From the NCBI RefSeq assembly GCF_013394595.1, contig NZ_CP053348.1, positions 62,001-126,000 on the forward strand: a stretch of DNA of 64,000 nucleotides, in the 5' to 3' direction. The number at the start of each line of letters is the position of its first letter. Position 1 is the first letter of the stretch. Shown piece by piece: positions 11,444 through 19,495 of this stretch. The notes beneath the pieces were generated by a model. That model did no database searches, was not told the DNA's origin, and saw only the letters and a list, made by a program, of their open reading frames with translations. This stretch comes from Winogradskyella forsetii. Lineage in GTDB: Bacteria > Bacteroidota > Bacteroidia > Flavobacteriales > Flavobacteriaceae. Made by a program: the position numbers and the translations under genes.

Positions 11444-12592
11444 TTAGTCGTTAATTGCTTCTTGCGTATCATACATTTTTTCGAGTATAATTTCCTTATC
11501 TACAAATTGCGAGGGCTGTAAAAGTAAGCCGCCTTTATATTGTACTAAGGCTTTTTTAAGATTGCCTATTTTTTCATAATACATCCCTAAATAATAAGCA
11601 CTTAACATAGAGTCTGGAAATTTCTTCTTAACTAATTTTGCGAGATCCTCTAAAGAATCCAGATCATCTTTTTTGTCACTGGCTGCTGCAATAGCTCTTA
11701 TATCGTTTTCAATCAATTCTTTTTCAAAACCATAGAAATACTCGATGTCTTCATACTTTTTTGTGAGATATTCGTACGGAGAACCTTCATAGGTCAATAC
11801 TTTTTCCTTATATTCTTTAGCGTTGATAGGCTTAAATAGACTAAAGATCTCATTTAAAGCTTTTGGAATTCCTCTTCCGACCAATCCATAATGATTGGTG
11901 TCTTCAAAATCATCATACTTGTAAAACAATTTTTCGTTTTCTATGGTCGAAATAATAGAATCTGCTTGTATAGTTGATGCTCTTAAATCTTTTATATCGG
12001 CATCTGCAGTCGCCATGTAGTAAAACGTTTCCTGTTTCAAAATTGACAAACGTTGCTGTAATCTATTGATCATTTCTGGCGCAAACTCTGGACTGAACGC
12101 GACATAAGCCCTAAAAAGTGGCTCATCTTTAAAGAGGTAATAATTAATATAATTAGCACTTAAATCGTGCCCAAAAATGATTCTGAAATTCGAGGCTTTA
12201 TAGTTGTCTTCTATATATGGTAATAATTCGGCAGCTAAGAATTCATAGAATGATGCACCTGTTCCTATAGGAAAATAGGTGTCTTCATGGTAATAAAAGT
12301 CATCAGTTCTCGTATCGCCTTGGTTGATACCTACTACAATGCAATCTGGTATATCTTCCCAATAGGATTGGTAATCGATGTTTCCTGCAATAGGTTCAAA
12401 TAAATAATCGCCATCTAAAACAACGATTAAGGGATAGGTTCGTTTTTCTTCAGGATTATAATTTCTTGGTAATTGAATTTTCAATTCGCGCTTTTCTCCT
12501 AGCTTTTCAGAATCAATGGTTTTATAGATTGCTTGCGCCTGAATGTTTATGGCGAAAAAAAGACTTAATAATAGTAGGTAAAAATTCTTCAT
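11444..12592 (-). CDS. Alpha/beta-hydrolase-fold secreted protein, paralogue, Asp in place of nucleophile Ser
   Basis: A 382-aa paralogue of the protein encoded at 10163-11365. They share a signal peptide (ending NIQAQ), the VVLDGDYLFEPIAG segment, a LLPYIE segment and a TPR-like C-terminus. The nucleophile elbow is GHDLS, again with Asp at residue 143, and the downstream His is in NHYGLV. I chose the ATG at 12590-12592 because it begins the signal peptide; an upstream in-frame ATG adds nine residues. It lies 41 bp after the flippase-like gene and is probably cotranscribed with panC-panD. Function is unknown; the shared Asp implies a conserved change rather than decay. Confidence 0.78.
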   Translation of the reverse strand: MKNFYLLLLSLFFAINIQAQAIYKTIDSEKLGEKRELKIQLPRNYNPEEKRTYPLIVVLDGDYLFEPIAGNIDYQSYWEDIPDCIVVGINQGDTRTDDFYYHEDTYFPIGTGASFYEFLAAELLPYIEDNYKASNFRIIFGHDLSANYINYYLFKDEPLFRAYVAFSPEFAPEMINRLQQRLSILKQETFYYMATADADIKDLRASTIQADSIISTIENEKLFYKYDDFEDTNHYGLVGRGIPKALNEIFSLFKPINAKEYKEKVLTYEGSPYEYLTKKYEDIEYFYGFEKELIENDIRAIAAASDKKDDLDSLEDLAKLVKKKFPDSMLSAYYLGMYYEKIGNLKKALVQYKGGLLLQPSQFVDKEIILEKMYDTQEAIND

Positions 12593-12633
12593 ATTAGTTG
12601 TGCTAAAATAGTATAGCAAGTTAAAAAATTTTT

Positions 12634-13593
12634 CTAAACTGTTGTTTTCTTTCTGTTATAAATAGGTAAGTATAATAAAGATAAACCACCTAGTACTATG
12701 ATCACTAAAGTTTGGGTGGACCACATGATCCAACCAAAAGCTCTACTTGGGTCATCAGCCATACCAAATAACGAAAAAGCAATCACAATAGCTTCGGGAA
12801 ACGAACCAATGCCTCCATTTGTGGCAGCAATGCTAAAGCTGGCCAATATAAATCCAATTAAAACCGCTGCAATTGAAATATCTTTTAATTCTGGCAGGGC
12901 AAAGGTGGTCACATAAAACATGAGCACATACATTATCCAAATAAAAAAGGTATGACCAATAAAAGCCCATTTCTTTTTCATTTTAAAAATACTGAGTGCA
13001 CCTTCAATTAATCCTGTTACAAATCCTTTCACTTTTAAGGCGAACTTAGAACTGCTTTTTTTAATAAAGATGAATAGCGCCAATGCTCCCAGTAACAAAA
13101 CGGTAATACCTAATAATAAGGATGAAGGATTAAATTTTTCAGCAAAAAAAGTATAAATGAATTCAAATTCCAAAAAGAAAGCCATCGCAACAATTGAGAG
13201 TAGCATTATGGTATCTGCAACACGTTCGGCAACTATGGTACCAAACCCTTTATCAAACGGAATGCCTTCATAATTGGTTAAAATAGAAGCCCTCGCAATT
13301 TCTCCAGCTCTTGGGATGGTGAAATTAATAAGATAAGCGGAGTACACAGCCATAAAACTGTTGGCAAACTTAGGTTTAAAACCTAATGGTTCTGCCATGT
13401 ACAACCAACGATATGCTCTAGATGCATGACTGAGAATGCCTAAAATAACCCCAAGAATTATCCAACTATAATCCGCATCTTTAAAATACTGGACTAATAT
13501 AGGAATGGAAATTTTTGATAGCGAATACCATACCAGTCCTACTCCTAAGAGTAAAGGTAACACAACTTTTAGGATGGATTTAGGTTTGTTCAC
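12634..13593 (-). CDS. Flippase-like (lysylphosphatidylglycerol synthase TM / UPF0104) membrane protein
   Basis: A 319-aa polytopic inner-membrane protein with about eight hydrophobic segments. It has the family features SHASRAYRW near residue 55 and a Gly-rich NGGIGSFPEA near 260. Relatives form the membrane domain of aminoacyl-phosphatidylglycerol synthases or are stand-alone proteins of unknown transport function; no synthase domain is present here. It lies 4 bp after panD and is probably in the same transcript. Specific substrate unknown. Confidence 0.8.
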   Translation of the reverse strand: MNKPKSILKVVLPLLLGVGLVWYSLSKISIPILVQYFKDADYSWIILGVILGILSHASRAYRWLYMAEPLGFKPKFANSFMAVYSAYLINFTIPRAGEIARASILTNYEGIPFDKGFGTIVAERVADTIMLLSIVAMAFFLEFEFIYTFFAEKFNPSSLLLGITVLLLGALALFIFIKKSSSKFALKVKGFVTGLIEGALSIFKMKKKWAFIGHTFFIWIMYVLMFYVTTFALPELKDISIAAVLIGFILASFSIAATNGGIGSFPEAIVIAFSLFGMADDPSRAFGWIMWSTQTLVIIVLGGLSLLYLPIYNRKKTTV

Positions 13594-13597
13594 CTGC

Positions 13598-13948
13598 TTA
13601 TTTAAGAAGGTTAGTGGCTTCGTCTGGAAAGACTAAAGAGGGCTTGAATACTTTAGCTTCTTCTATATCCATAATAGCATAAGTAATAAGGATTAAAGTA
13701 TCACCAACGGCAACTTTTCTTGCCGCTGCACCATTTAGAGTAATTTCTCCGCTTTTTCTAGGGCCAGGAATACAATAGGTTTCTAAACGCTCGCCATTGT
13801 TATTATTTACAATCTGAACTTTTTCGCCTTGGATAATATTAGCAGCATCCATTAAATCCTCATCAATAGTTATACTACCAATATAATTTAGTGCTGCTCC
13901 TGTAACTTTTACTCGGTGAATTTTTGATTTTACAACTTGTATTTGCAT
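13598..13948 (-). CDS. panD: Aspartate 1-decarboxylase
   Basis: Makes beta-alanine from aspartate for pantothenate and CoA synthesis. At 116 aa it is the normal size for the zymogen. The self-cleavage site is seen as YIGSITID, giving Gly24-Ser25, whose Ser becomes the pyruvoyl cofactor. It follows panC by 13 bp, so both committed pantothenate branches are cotranscribed. Confidence 0.97.
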   Translation of the reverse strand: MQIQVVKSKIHRVKVTGAALNYIGSITIDEDLMDAANIIQGEKVQIVNNNNGERLETYCIPGPRKSGEITLNGAAARKVAVGDTLILITYAIMDIEEAKVFKPSLVFPDEATNLLK

Positions 13949-13961
13949 GCCACAAAGATAA

Positions 13962-14828
13962 TTAATTTAGAGCGATATTATCGATAAGTCTTATATCGCC
14001 AGCATATACAGCTATGAATGCTCTATAGGCTTTTTTTTCCCGATAGCTATCGGAAGATTTTCGTTTTACTGGTTTTAAGGTTTTTACATCTGCAATTAGA
14101 AAATACTCAAGCTCTAAAAGTGGTTCGTTCTTAAATTGCTCAATAACCCATTCCGTAACCTTTGTAGCACTTTTTGTGCCAAACTTTTCTTTGGCAGTCT
14201 GTAAAGTTTTATAAATAACAGGTGCCGCTTCTCTGTGTTTGGGAGTTAGTCTTGCATTTCTAGAGCTCATTGCTAAGCCATCATCTGCTCTATGAATTGG
14301 GCAACCAACTATTTTTACAGGCAAATGGTGTAGTTCTACTAGTTTTCTTATAATTTGTAATTGCTGAAAATCCTTCTCACCAAAATAAGCAGTATCAGGT
14401 GTGACAATTTCGAACAACCGCTTTATAATAGTACCCACACCATCAAAATGGCCAGGTCTGAAAGCGCCTTCCATCTCGTGTTCTAAACCATCAAACGTAA
14501 AGGATTGTGATTGAATGTTGTCACCGTAAATATCCTTATCAGTCGGAGCGTATACAATAATTCTATCGTGACTTATCGTTTTTAATAATGCCATATCCGC
14601 ATCTAGTGTTCTTGGGTATTTGACCAAGTCCTCCTTATTATCGAACTGTGTCGGGTTTACAAAAATGCTAACAACCACAATATCATTTTCACCTAGACCT
14701 TGGTTGACCAATGCTAAATGCCCATGGTGCAATGCGCCCATAGTAGGTACAAACCCAATGGAAGTACCATTGTCTTTTAATGAACTAATATAAGTGGACA
14801 GTTGGGCTTTATTCTCGAAGTTTTTCAA
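13962..14828 (-). CDS. panC: Pantoate--beta-alanine ligase
   Basis: Joins pantoate and beta-alanine to give pantothenate, using ATP. The 288-aa protein shows [16 protein letters not shown] (HIGH-like nucleotide binding), FVNPTQF, and GEKDFQQ with the KMSKS-like SSRN segment. It heads a probable operon with panD and the flippase-like gene. Oddity: near residue 260 the codons for SDSYRE are a copy of a dispersed 18-bp palindrome (14038-14055), an apparent in-frame insertion just before the conserved YRAFIAV strand. The reading frame is intact, so the enzyme is probably active. Confidence 0.96.
   Translation of the reverse strand: MKNFENKAQLSTYISSLKDNGTSIGFVPTMGALHHGHLALVNQGLGENDIVVVSIFVNPTQFDNKEDLVKYPRTLDADMALLKTISHDRIIVYAPTDKDIYGDNIQSQSFTFDGLEHEMEGAFRPGHFDGVGTIIKRLFEIVTPDTAYFGEKDFQQLQIIRKLVELHHLPVKIVGCPIHRADDGLAMSSRNARLTPKHREAAPVIYKTLQTAKEKFGTKSATKVTEWVIEQFKNEPLLELEYFLIADVKTLKPVKRKSSDSYREKKAYRAFIAVYAGDIRLIDNIALN
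14038..14055. repeat. Dispersed palindrome inserted in frame in panC
   Basis: TCCCGATAGCTATCGGAA differs at one base from the perfect palindrome at 9962-9979. It encodes SDSYRE within PanC on the minus strand. Confidence 0.8.
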
Positions 14829-14853
14829 TGCTGTAACAAAAGTTTAACGCATG

Positions 14854-14861
14854 CAAACATA
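14854..14861 (-). promoter_or_regulatory. panC -7 box
   Basis: TATGTTTG on the minus strand matches TAnnTTTG. It predicts a start site near 14847 and a leader of about 19 nt before panC. No well-spaced TTG was found. Confidence 0.55.
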
Positions 14862-14892
14862 ATATAATACTAGCAATCTGCACAAATTTTTG

Positions 14893-14900
14893 TAATTTTG
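14893..14900 (+). promoter_or_regulatory. -7 box of the glycogen-synthase-like operon
   Basis: TAATTTTG fits TAnnTTTG and lies about 38 bp before the chosen ATG at 14938, divergent from the panC promoter. Confidence 0.55.
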
Positions 14901-14937
14901 CATGTTTTTTACTATTAATTTCAAAAGCAGCAGATTT

Positions 14938-15750
14938 ATGAAAGATAAACGAATATTGTATGTGTCCTCGGAAGTAGTTCCATATTTACCTGAAACGGAA
15001 ATTTCTTCAATGTCATTTGAAGCGCCAAGAATGGTAAACAAACAAGGAGGTCAGATACGGATATTTATGCCGCGCTTCGGAAATATTAATGAGAGAAGAC
15101 ATCAACTTCACGAAGTCATTCGACTTTCAGGTATCAATTTGGTCATTAACGATTTAGATATGCCTTTGATTATAAAGGTGGCTTCAATTCCAAAAGAACG
15201 TATTCAGGTTTATTTTATAGATAACGAAGAATATTTTAAAAGAAAAGCCACTTTAACTGACGAAAACGGAAAATTATTTGCTGATAATGACGAGCGTGCC
15301 ATTTTCTTTGCAAAAGGTGTTATAGAAACAGTTAAAAAGTTGAATTGGGCTCCAGATATCATTCACGTTAATGGCTGGTTGGCTTCATTATTGCCATTGT
15401 ACTTGAAAGAATTTTATAAAACAGAACCATTGTTTACTGAAAGTAAAATAGTGACTTCTGTATACAATCAAACCTTTGAAGGAACGTTAGATAAAGACAT
15501 GCTCTCTAAAGTGAGTTTTGATGGTATCAATGCTGAAGCAACAAAACCTTTAGAACAGCCAGACTATATAAATTTAATGAAAATTGCTATTGATAATTCT
15601 GATGCCGTAATTAGAGGTTCTGAAGAATTACCTAAAGAATTAGATACTTACATAAGTAACTTAGCAAAACCCGTATTAGATTATCATTCTATTGAAGAAT
15701 TTGCGGACCCTTATACTGATTTTTATACCAATACTGTACTAAACAGTTAA
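14938..15750 (+). CDS. Glycogen/starch-synthase N-domain protein, probably not a glucosyltransferase
   Basis: A 270-aa protein matching only the N-terminal Rossmann domain of GT5 glycogen synthase: ILYVSSEVVPYL at the start, then IRIFMPRFG, and PDIIHVNGWLASLLPLYLK near 140. The C-terminal GT domain is absent. The KxGGL nucleotide-sugar loop that should follow SSEVVP is replaced by PETEISSM. Start chosen at MKDKRILYV; an upstream in-frame ATG at 14902 would overlap the promoter. It is followed after 8 bp by a DUF4270 lipoprotein and then glmS, an order that I recall as common in Flavobacteriaceae. An ADP-glucose synthase role is unlikely; the true role is unknown. Confidence 0.75.
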   Translation: MKDKRILYVSSEVVPYLPETEISSMSFEAPRMVNKQGGQIRIFMPRFGNINERRHQLHEVIRLSGINLVINDLDMPLIIKVASIPKERIQVYFIDNEEYFKRKATLTDENGKLFADNDERAIFFAKGVIETVKKLNWAPDIIHVNGWLASLLPLYLKEFYKTEPLFTESKIVTSVYNQTFEGTLDKDMLSKVSFDGINAEATKPLEQPDYINLMKIAIDNSDAVIRGSEELPKELDTYISNLAKPVLDYHSIEEFADPYTDFYTNTVLNS

Positions 15751-15758
15751 TATTACCT

Positions 15759-17462
15759 ATGAAAAAAAATAAAATTGCCCTACAGATTATCTCATTTGGT
15801 TTAGTTATTCTCACATTTATTGCCTGTGATAAAGATTTCGCATCTTTGGAATCTGATGTAATTAATAACGACATTGCCACGAATTTCGATATTCTTTCAG
15901 AACAGTATGCTATTATAGCATATACAAAGCCTTTAGAACCTGCTGTACAAACTAATGGTTTAATTGGGTTAAGTACTTTAGGTATTTATGATGATGCTTA
16001 TGGTAGAACCAAATCTAGTTTTGTCACCCAACTTTCAGCAAGTTCTTATGATCCGGATTTTGGAAATGGGACAGTGATAGATTCTGTTGTTTTAAGGCTA
16101 CCTTATTTTAGCAGGGCTACTGGTTTTGATGATGATGGAAACACAATTTATGAGATAGACTCCATCTTACCTAAGGGAGAAACCTACGATAATATAAAGT
16201 TGAGAATCTTTGAAAACAATTATTTCCTCAGGGATTTTGACCCTAATGCTGATTTTAATGAGAGTCAGGTGTATTTTTCGGATAAAACGGCCGCTGGTTC
16301 AGGGGGTTTTTCAGGTGCTTTAGAAGGGGAGGAACTTATTTTTGTGAATAGTCCTCAAACATCTTATCCAAATAATAGTAGCGATAATAGTATTAATATT
16401 AGCAATAATGTATTCCTCCTAGAAGCAGATGACGACGATGATGCCAGTACACCAGCAGTTATTACAGAAAGACAAGCCCCTGGGATTAGAATTAAATTAG
16501 ACCCAACCTTTTGGCAAAATAAAATTATAGACAAAGAAGGTGATGCGGTATTAAGTAACCAAAACAATTTTGTAAACTATTTTAAAGGACTTTACTTTGA
16601 AGCGGAACCAGTAGATGGAGATGGAAGCTTCCTTATATTAAATACAAACAGTACTAACGCTAATGTCACCATATATTATTCAACTACAGAGACGAATGGT
16701 GACACAGGGACAGGAACTTATGTACTTCGTTTTGGACCCAATAAAATTAATTTCTTTGATAATGATGGTTTTACATTGCCAATAGAATCAGGCGATCCAG
16801 CAACTGGTGATAGCAGAATTTATCTTAAAGGAGGAGAAGGGGCTGTGGCTGGTATAAAGCTTTTTAATGGCGAAGATTTAGATGATGCACCTGAAGATAA
16901 TTCTTTTGAGACATTTAAAAATTATTTTGTGGTCACCGATGAGGGTAAGTTTGTGAGGTCAAAACGGTTGGTAAATGAAGCTAATCTTGTTTTTTATGTC
17001 GATAGAAATCAATTGGATATGTTAAACGAAGTGTCAGATAACGAACCTAATCGCCTTTATCTGTATGACATAGATAATAAAACACCTTTAATCGATTTTG
17101 TTTTAGACGCAACCAACTCTACTCTACCTTCGTTCTCGAAATTGAGCCACCTTGGAATATTGGAAAGAGACGAAACTAGTGAAAAAGGTATCAAGTACAA
17201 ATTAAAGATTACAGAGCATATTAATAATTTATTAATACGGGATTCTACAAATGTTGAACTAGGATTGGCTGTTTCTCTGAATGTGAACGTAGAGGAATCA
17301 ACTTTAGGTTCGGTTCAGAAGGATGTAAAAGGTGCTGATGATTTTAATGTTCCTGTGAGTTCAATATTAACACCAAGAGGTACAATATTGCATGGCAACA
17401 ACAGCGAAGATGAAACTAAACGTGTGTATTTAGAAATATATTACACCGAACCAAATAATTAA
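15759..17462 (+). CDS. DUF4270 domain lipoprotein
   Basis: A 567-aa protein with a lipoprotein signal (LTFIAC, Cys23) and an Asp/Asn-rich extracellular body. The pattern DSVVLRLPYF near 108, repeated beta strands and YLEIYYTEP at the end fit DUF4270, a Bacteroidota family of unknown function. Outer-membrane attachment is expected. It lies between the glycogen-synthase-like gene and glmS, with 8-bp and 11-bp gaps, so the three are one transcript. A role in envelope polysaccharide or amino-sugar metabolism is only suggested by glmS. Confidence 0.85.
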   Translation: MKKNKIALQIISFGLVILTFIACDKDFASLESDVINNDIATNFDILSEQYAIIAYTKPLEPAVQTNGLIGLSTLGIYDDAYGRTKSSFVTQLSASSYDPDFGNGTVIDSVVLRLPYFSRATGFDDDGNTIYEIDSILPKGETYDNIKLRIFENNYFLRDFDPNADFNESQVYFSDKTAAGSGGFSGALEGEELIFVNSPQTSYPNNSSDNSINISNNVFLLEADDDDDASTPAVITERQAPGIRIKLDPTFWQNKIIDKEGDAVLSNQNNFVNYFKGLYFEAEPVDGDGSFLILNTNSTNANVTIYYSTTETNGDTGTGTYVLRFGPNKINFFDNDGFTLPIESGDPATGDSRIYLKGGEGAVAGIKLFNGEDLDDAPEDNSFETFKNYFVVTDEGKFVRSKRLVNEANLVFYVDRNQLDMLNEVSDNEPNRLYLYDIDNKTPLIDFVLDATNSTLPSFSKLSHLGILERDETSEKGIKYKLKITEHINNLLIRDSTNVELGLAVSLNVNVEESTLGSVQKDVKGADDFNVPVSSILTPRGTILHGNNSEDETKRVYLEIYYTEPNN

Positions 17463-17473
17463 AAAAGTAACCT

Positions 17474-19321
17474 ATGTGTGGAATTGTTGGGTATATTGGG
17501 CATCGAGAGGCTTATCCTATTGTTATAAAAGGACTCCAAAGATTAGAGTATCGTGGTTATGATAGTGCAGGTATAGCATTGTATGATGGTAATACTATTA
17601 AACTTTCTAAAACTAAAGGAAAAGTATCTGACCTTAAGGAAAAAATCGAAAATGAAATTTCCACAGATGGAACCTTAGGTATAGGACATACACGTTGGGC
17701 TACACATGGTGTGCCAAATGACGTTAATTCTCATCCACATTACTCCAATTCTGGCGATTTAGTAATTATCCATAATGGAATTATTGAAAATTACGATTCA
17801 TTAAAAAAAGAGTTAATAAAACGTGGTTACACTTTTAAGTCAGATACTGATACAGAGGTGTTGGTTAATCTTATTGAAGACGTAAAGAAAAACGAAAACC
17901 TTAAACTAGGTAAAGCTGTTCAAATTGCTTTAAATCAAGTTGTTGGAGCTTATGCTATCGCTGTATTTGATAAAAATAAACCTAACGAGATTGTCGTAGC
18001 AAGACTTGGTAGTCCTTTGGCTATTGGTGTTGGTGAAGACGAATTTTTTATTGCCAGTGACGCATCCCCTTTTATTGAATATACCAAAAATGCTATTTAT
18101 CTTGAAGATGAAGAAATGGCAATTATTAGAAGAGGAAAAGATGTAAAGGTTAGAAAAATTAAGAATGATGCATTGGTAGATCCTTATGTTCAAGAGCTTC
18201 AGCTGAATTTAGAACAAATAGAAAAAGGAGGTTACGATCATTTTATGCTTAAAGAGATTTACGAGCAACCAAGTGCAATTTTAGATACTTTTAGAGGTCG
18301 TTTATTGAGTAATGAAGCTATTGTTAAAATGGCAGGTGTTGAGGATAACATGAAAAAATTCTTAGCAGCAGACCGTATTATAATTGTAGCATGCGGTACA
18401 TCATGGCATGCTGGTTTAGTTGCAGAATATATTTTTGAAGATTTAGCAAGAATTCCTGTTGAGGTAGAATATGCTTCAGAATTCAGATATAGAAATCCCG
18501 TAATTACGGAAAAAGATATAGTTATAGCCATTTCCCAATCTGGTGAAACCGCGGACACTTTAGCGGCTATAAAATTAGCAAAATCTAGAGGCGCATTCGT
18601 TTTTGGTGTTTGTAATGTTGTAGGCTCGTCTATTGCCAGAGAAGCAGATGCTGGAGCCTATACGCATGCAGGTCCGGAAATTGGAGTAGCTTCAACTAAG
18701 GCGTTTACAACACAGATTACCGTTTTAACTTTGATTGCCTTGCGATTAGCGCGCGCAAAAGGAACAATGTCTAGTTCAGAATTTAGACATCATCTTATTG
18801 AACTTGAAACCATACCAGGAAAAGTTGAAGAAGCACTAAAATCAGATGCCTACGTAAAAACGATTGCTGAAATATATAAGGATTCTAAAAACTGTTTATA
18901 CTTAGGTCGTGGTTATAATTTTCCAGTGGCTTTAGAAGGCGCTCTAAAACTTAAGGAAATTTCTTATATCCATGCAGAAGGTTATCCTGCTGCTGAAATG
19001 AAGCATGGCCCTATTGCATTAATAGATGAGCAAATGCCTGTATTTGTTATCGCCACGAAAAAGGGGCATTACGAAAAAGTGGTAAGCAACATTCAAGAAA
19101 TCAAATCCAGAAAGGGTAAAATTATTGGTATAGTGACTCAAGGAGACACCAGTGTAAAGGAATTAGCAGACCACGTTATTGAAGTGCCAGAAACACTAGA
19201 ATGTTTAACACCTTTATTAACAACAATACCATTGCAATTATTATCATATCACATAGCAGTCATGTTAGATAAAAATGTAGATCAACCTAGGAATTTGGCT
19301 AAATCTGTTACAGTAGAATAA
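17474..19321 (+). CDS. glmS: Glutamine--fructose-6-phosphate aminotransferase (isomerizing)
   Basis: Makes glucosamine-6-phosphate from fructose-6-phosphate and glutamine, the entry to peptidoglycan and LPS amino sugars. The 615-aa protein starts MCGIVGYIG with catalytic Cys2 exposed after Met removal. The glutaminase domain shows GIGHTRWATHG. Two SIS domains follow (CGTSWHAG near 302 and LGRGYNFPVALEGALKLKE near 475), and it ends in the conserved LAKSVTVE. It closes the operon and is followed by a strong terminator. Confidence 0.98.
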   Translation: MCGIVGYIGHREAYPIVIKGLQRLEYRGYDSAGIALYDGNTIKLSKTKGKVSDLKEKIENEISTDGTLGIGHTRWATHGVPNDVNSHPHYSNSGDLVIIHNGIIENYDSLKKELIKRGYTFKSDTDTEVLVNLIEDVKKNENLKLGKAVQIALNQVVGAYAIAVFDKNKPNEIVVARLGSPLAIGVGEDEFFIASDASPFIEYTKNAIYLEDEEMAIIRRGKDVKVRKIKNDALVDPYVQELQLNLEQIEKGGYDHFMLKEIYEQPSAILDTFRGRLLSNEAIVKMAGVEDNMKKFLAADRIIIVACGTSWHAGLVAEYIFEDLARIPVEVEYASEFRYRNPVITEKDIVIAISQSGETADTLAAIKLAKSRGAFVFGVCNVVGSSIAREADAGAYTHAGPEIGVASTKAFTTQITVLTLIALRLARAKGTMSSSEFRHHLIELETIPGKVEEALKSDAYVKTIAEIYKDSKNCLYLGRGYNFPVALEGALKLKEISYIHAEGYPAAEMKHGPIALIDEQMPVFVIATKKGHYEKVVSNIQEIKSRKGKIIGIVTQGDTSVKELADHVIEVPETLECLTPLLTTIPLQLLSYHIAVMLDKNVDQPRNLAKSVTVE

Positions 19322-19350
19322 GTTAAACCGGTTGCCAAAATCATATTTTA

Positions 19351-19395
19351 AAGCCTAAAAATTGAGTGATTCTCAATTTTTAGGCTTTATTTTTT
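19351..19395 (+). terminator. Terminator after glmS
   Basis: A 16-bp perfect stem (19351-19366 with 19372-19387), a 5-nt loop and a run of Ts. Confidence 0.93.
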
Positions 19396-19495
19396 TGAAA
19401 AAATACTATGCATGCATAATTTTATGAGAATTTGTTACTGAGTTTTCATATATTTAATTAAATTGCTCAACAAATAAATTAACTAATTCTCTAAA

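Noticed and set aside
14902..14937. Earlier ATG for the glycogen-synthase-like gene
   Set aside because: It lies almost directly behind the -7 box and adds residues not seen at the start of this domain.
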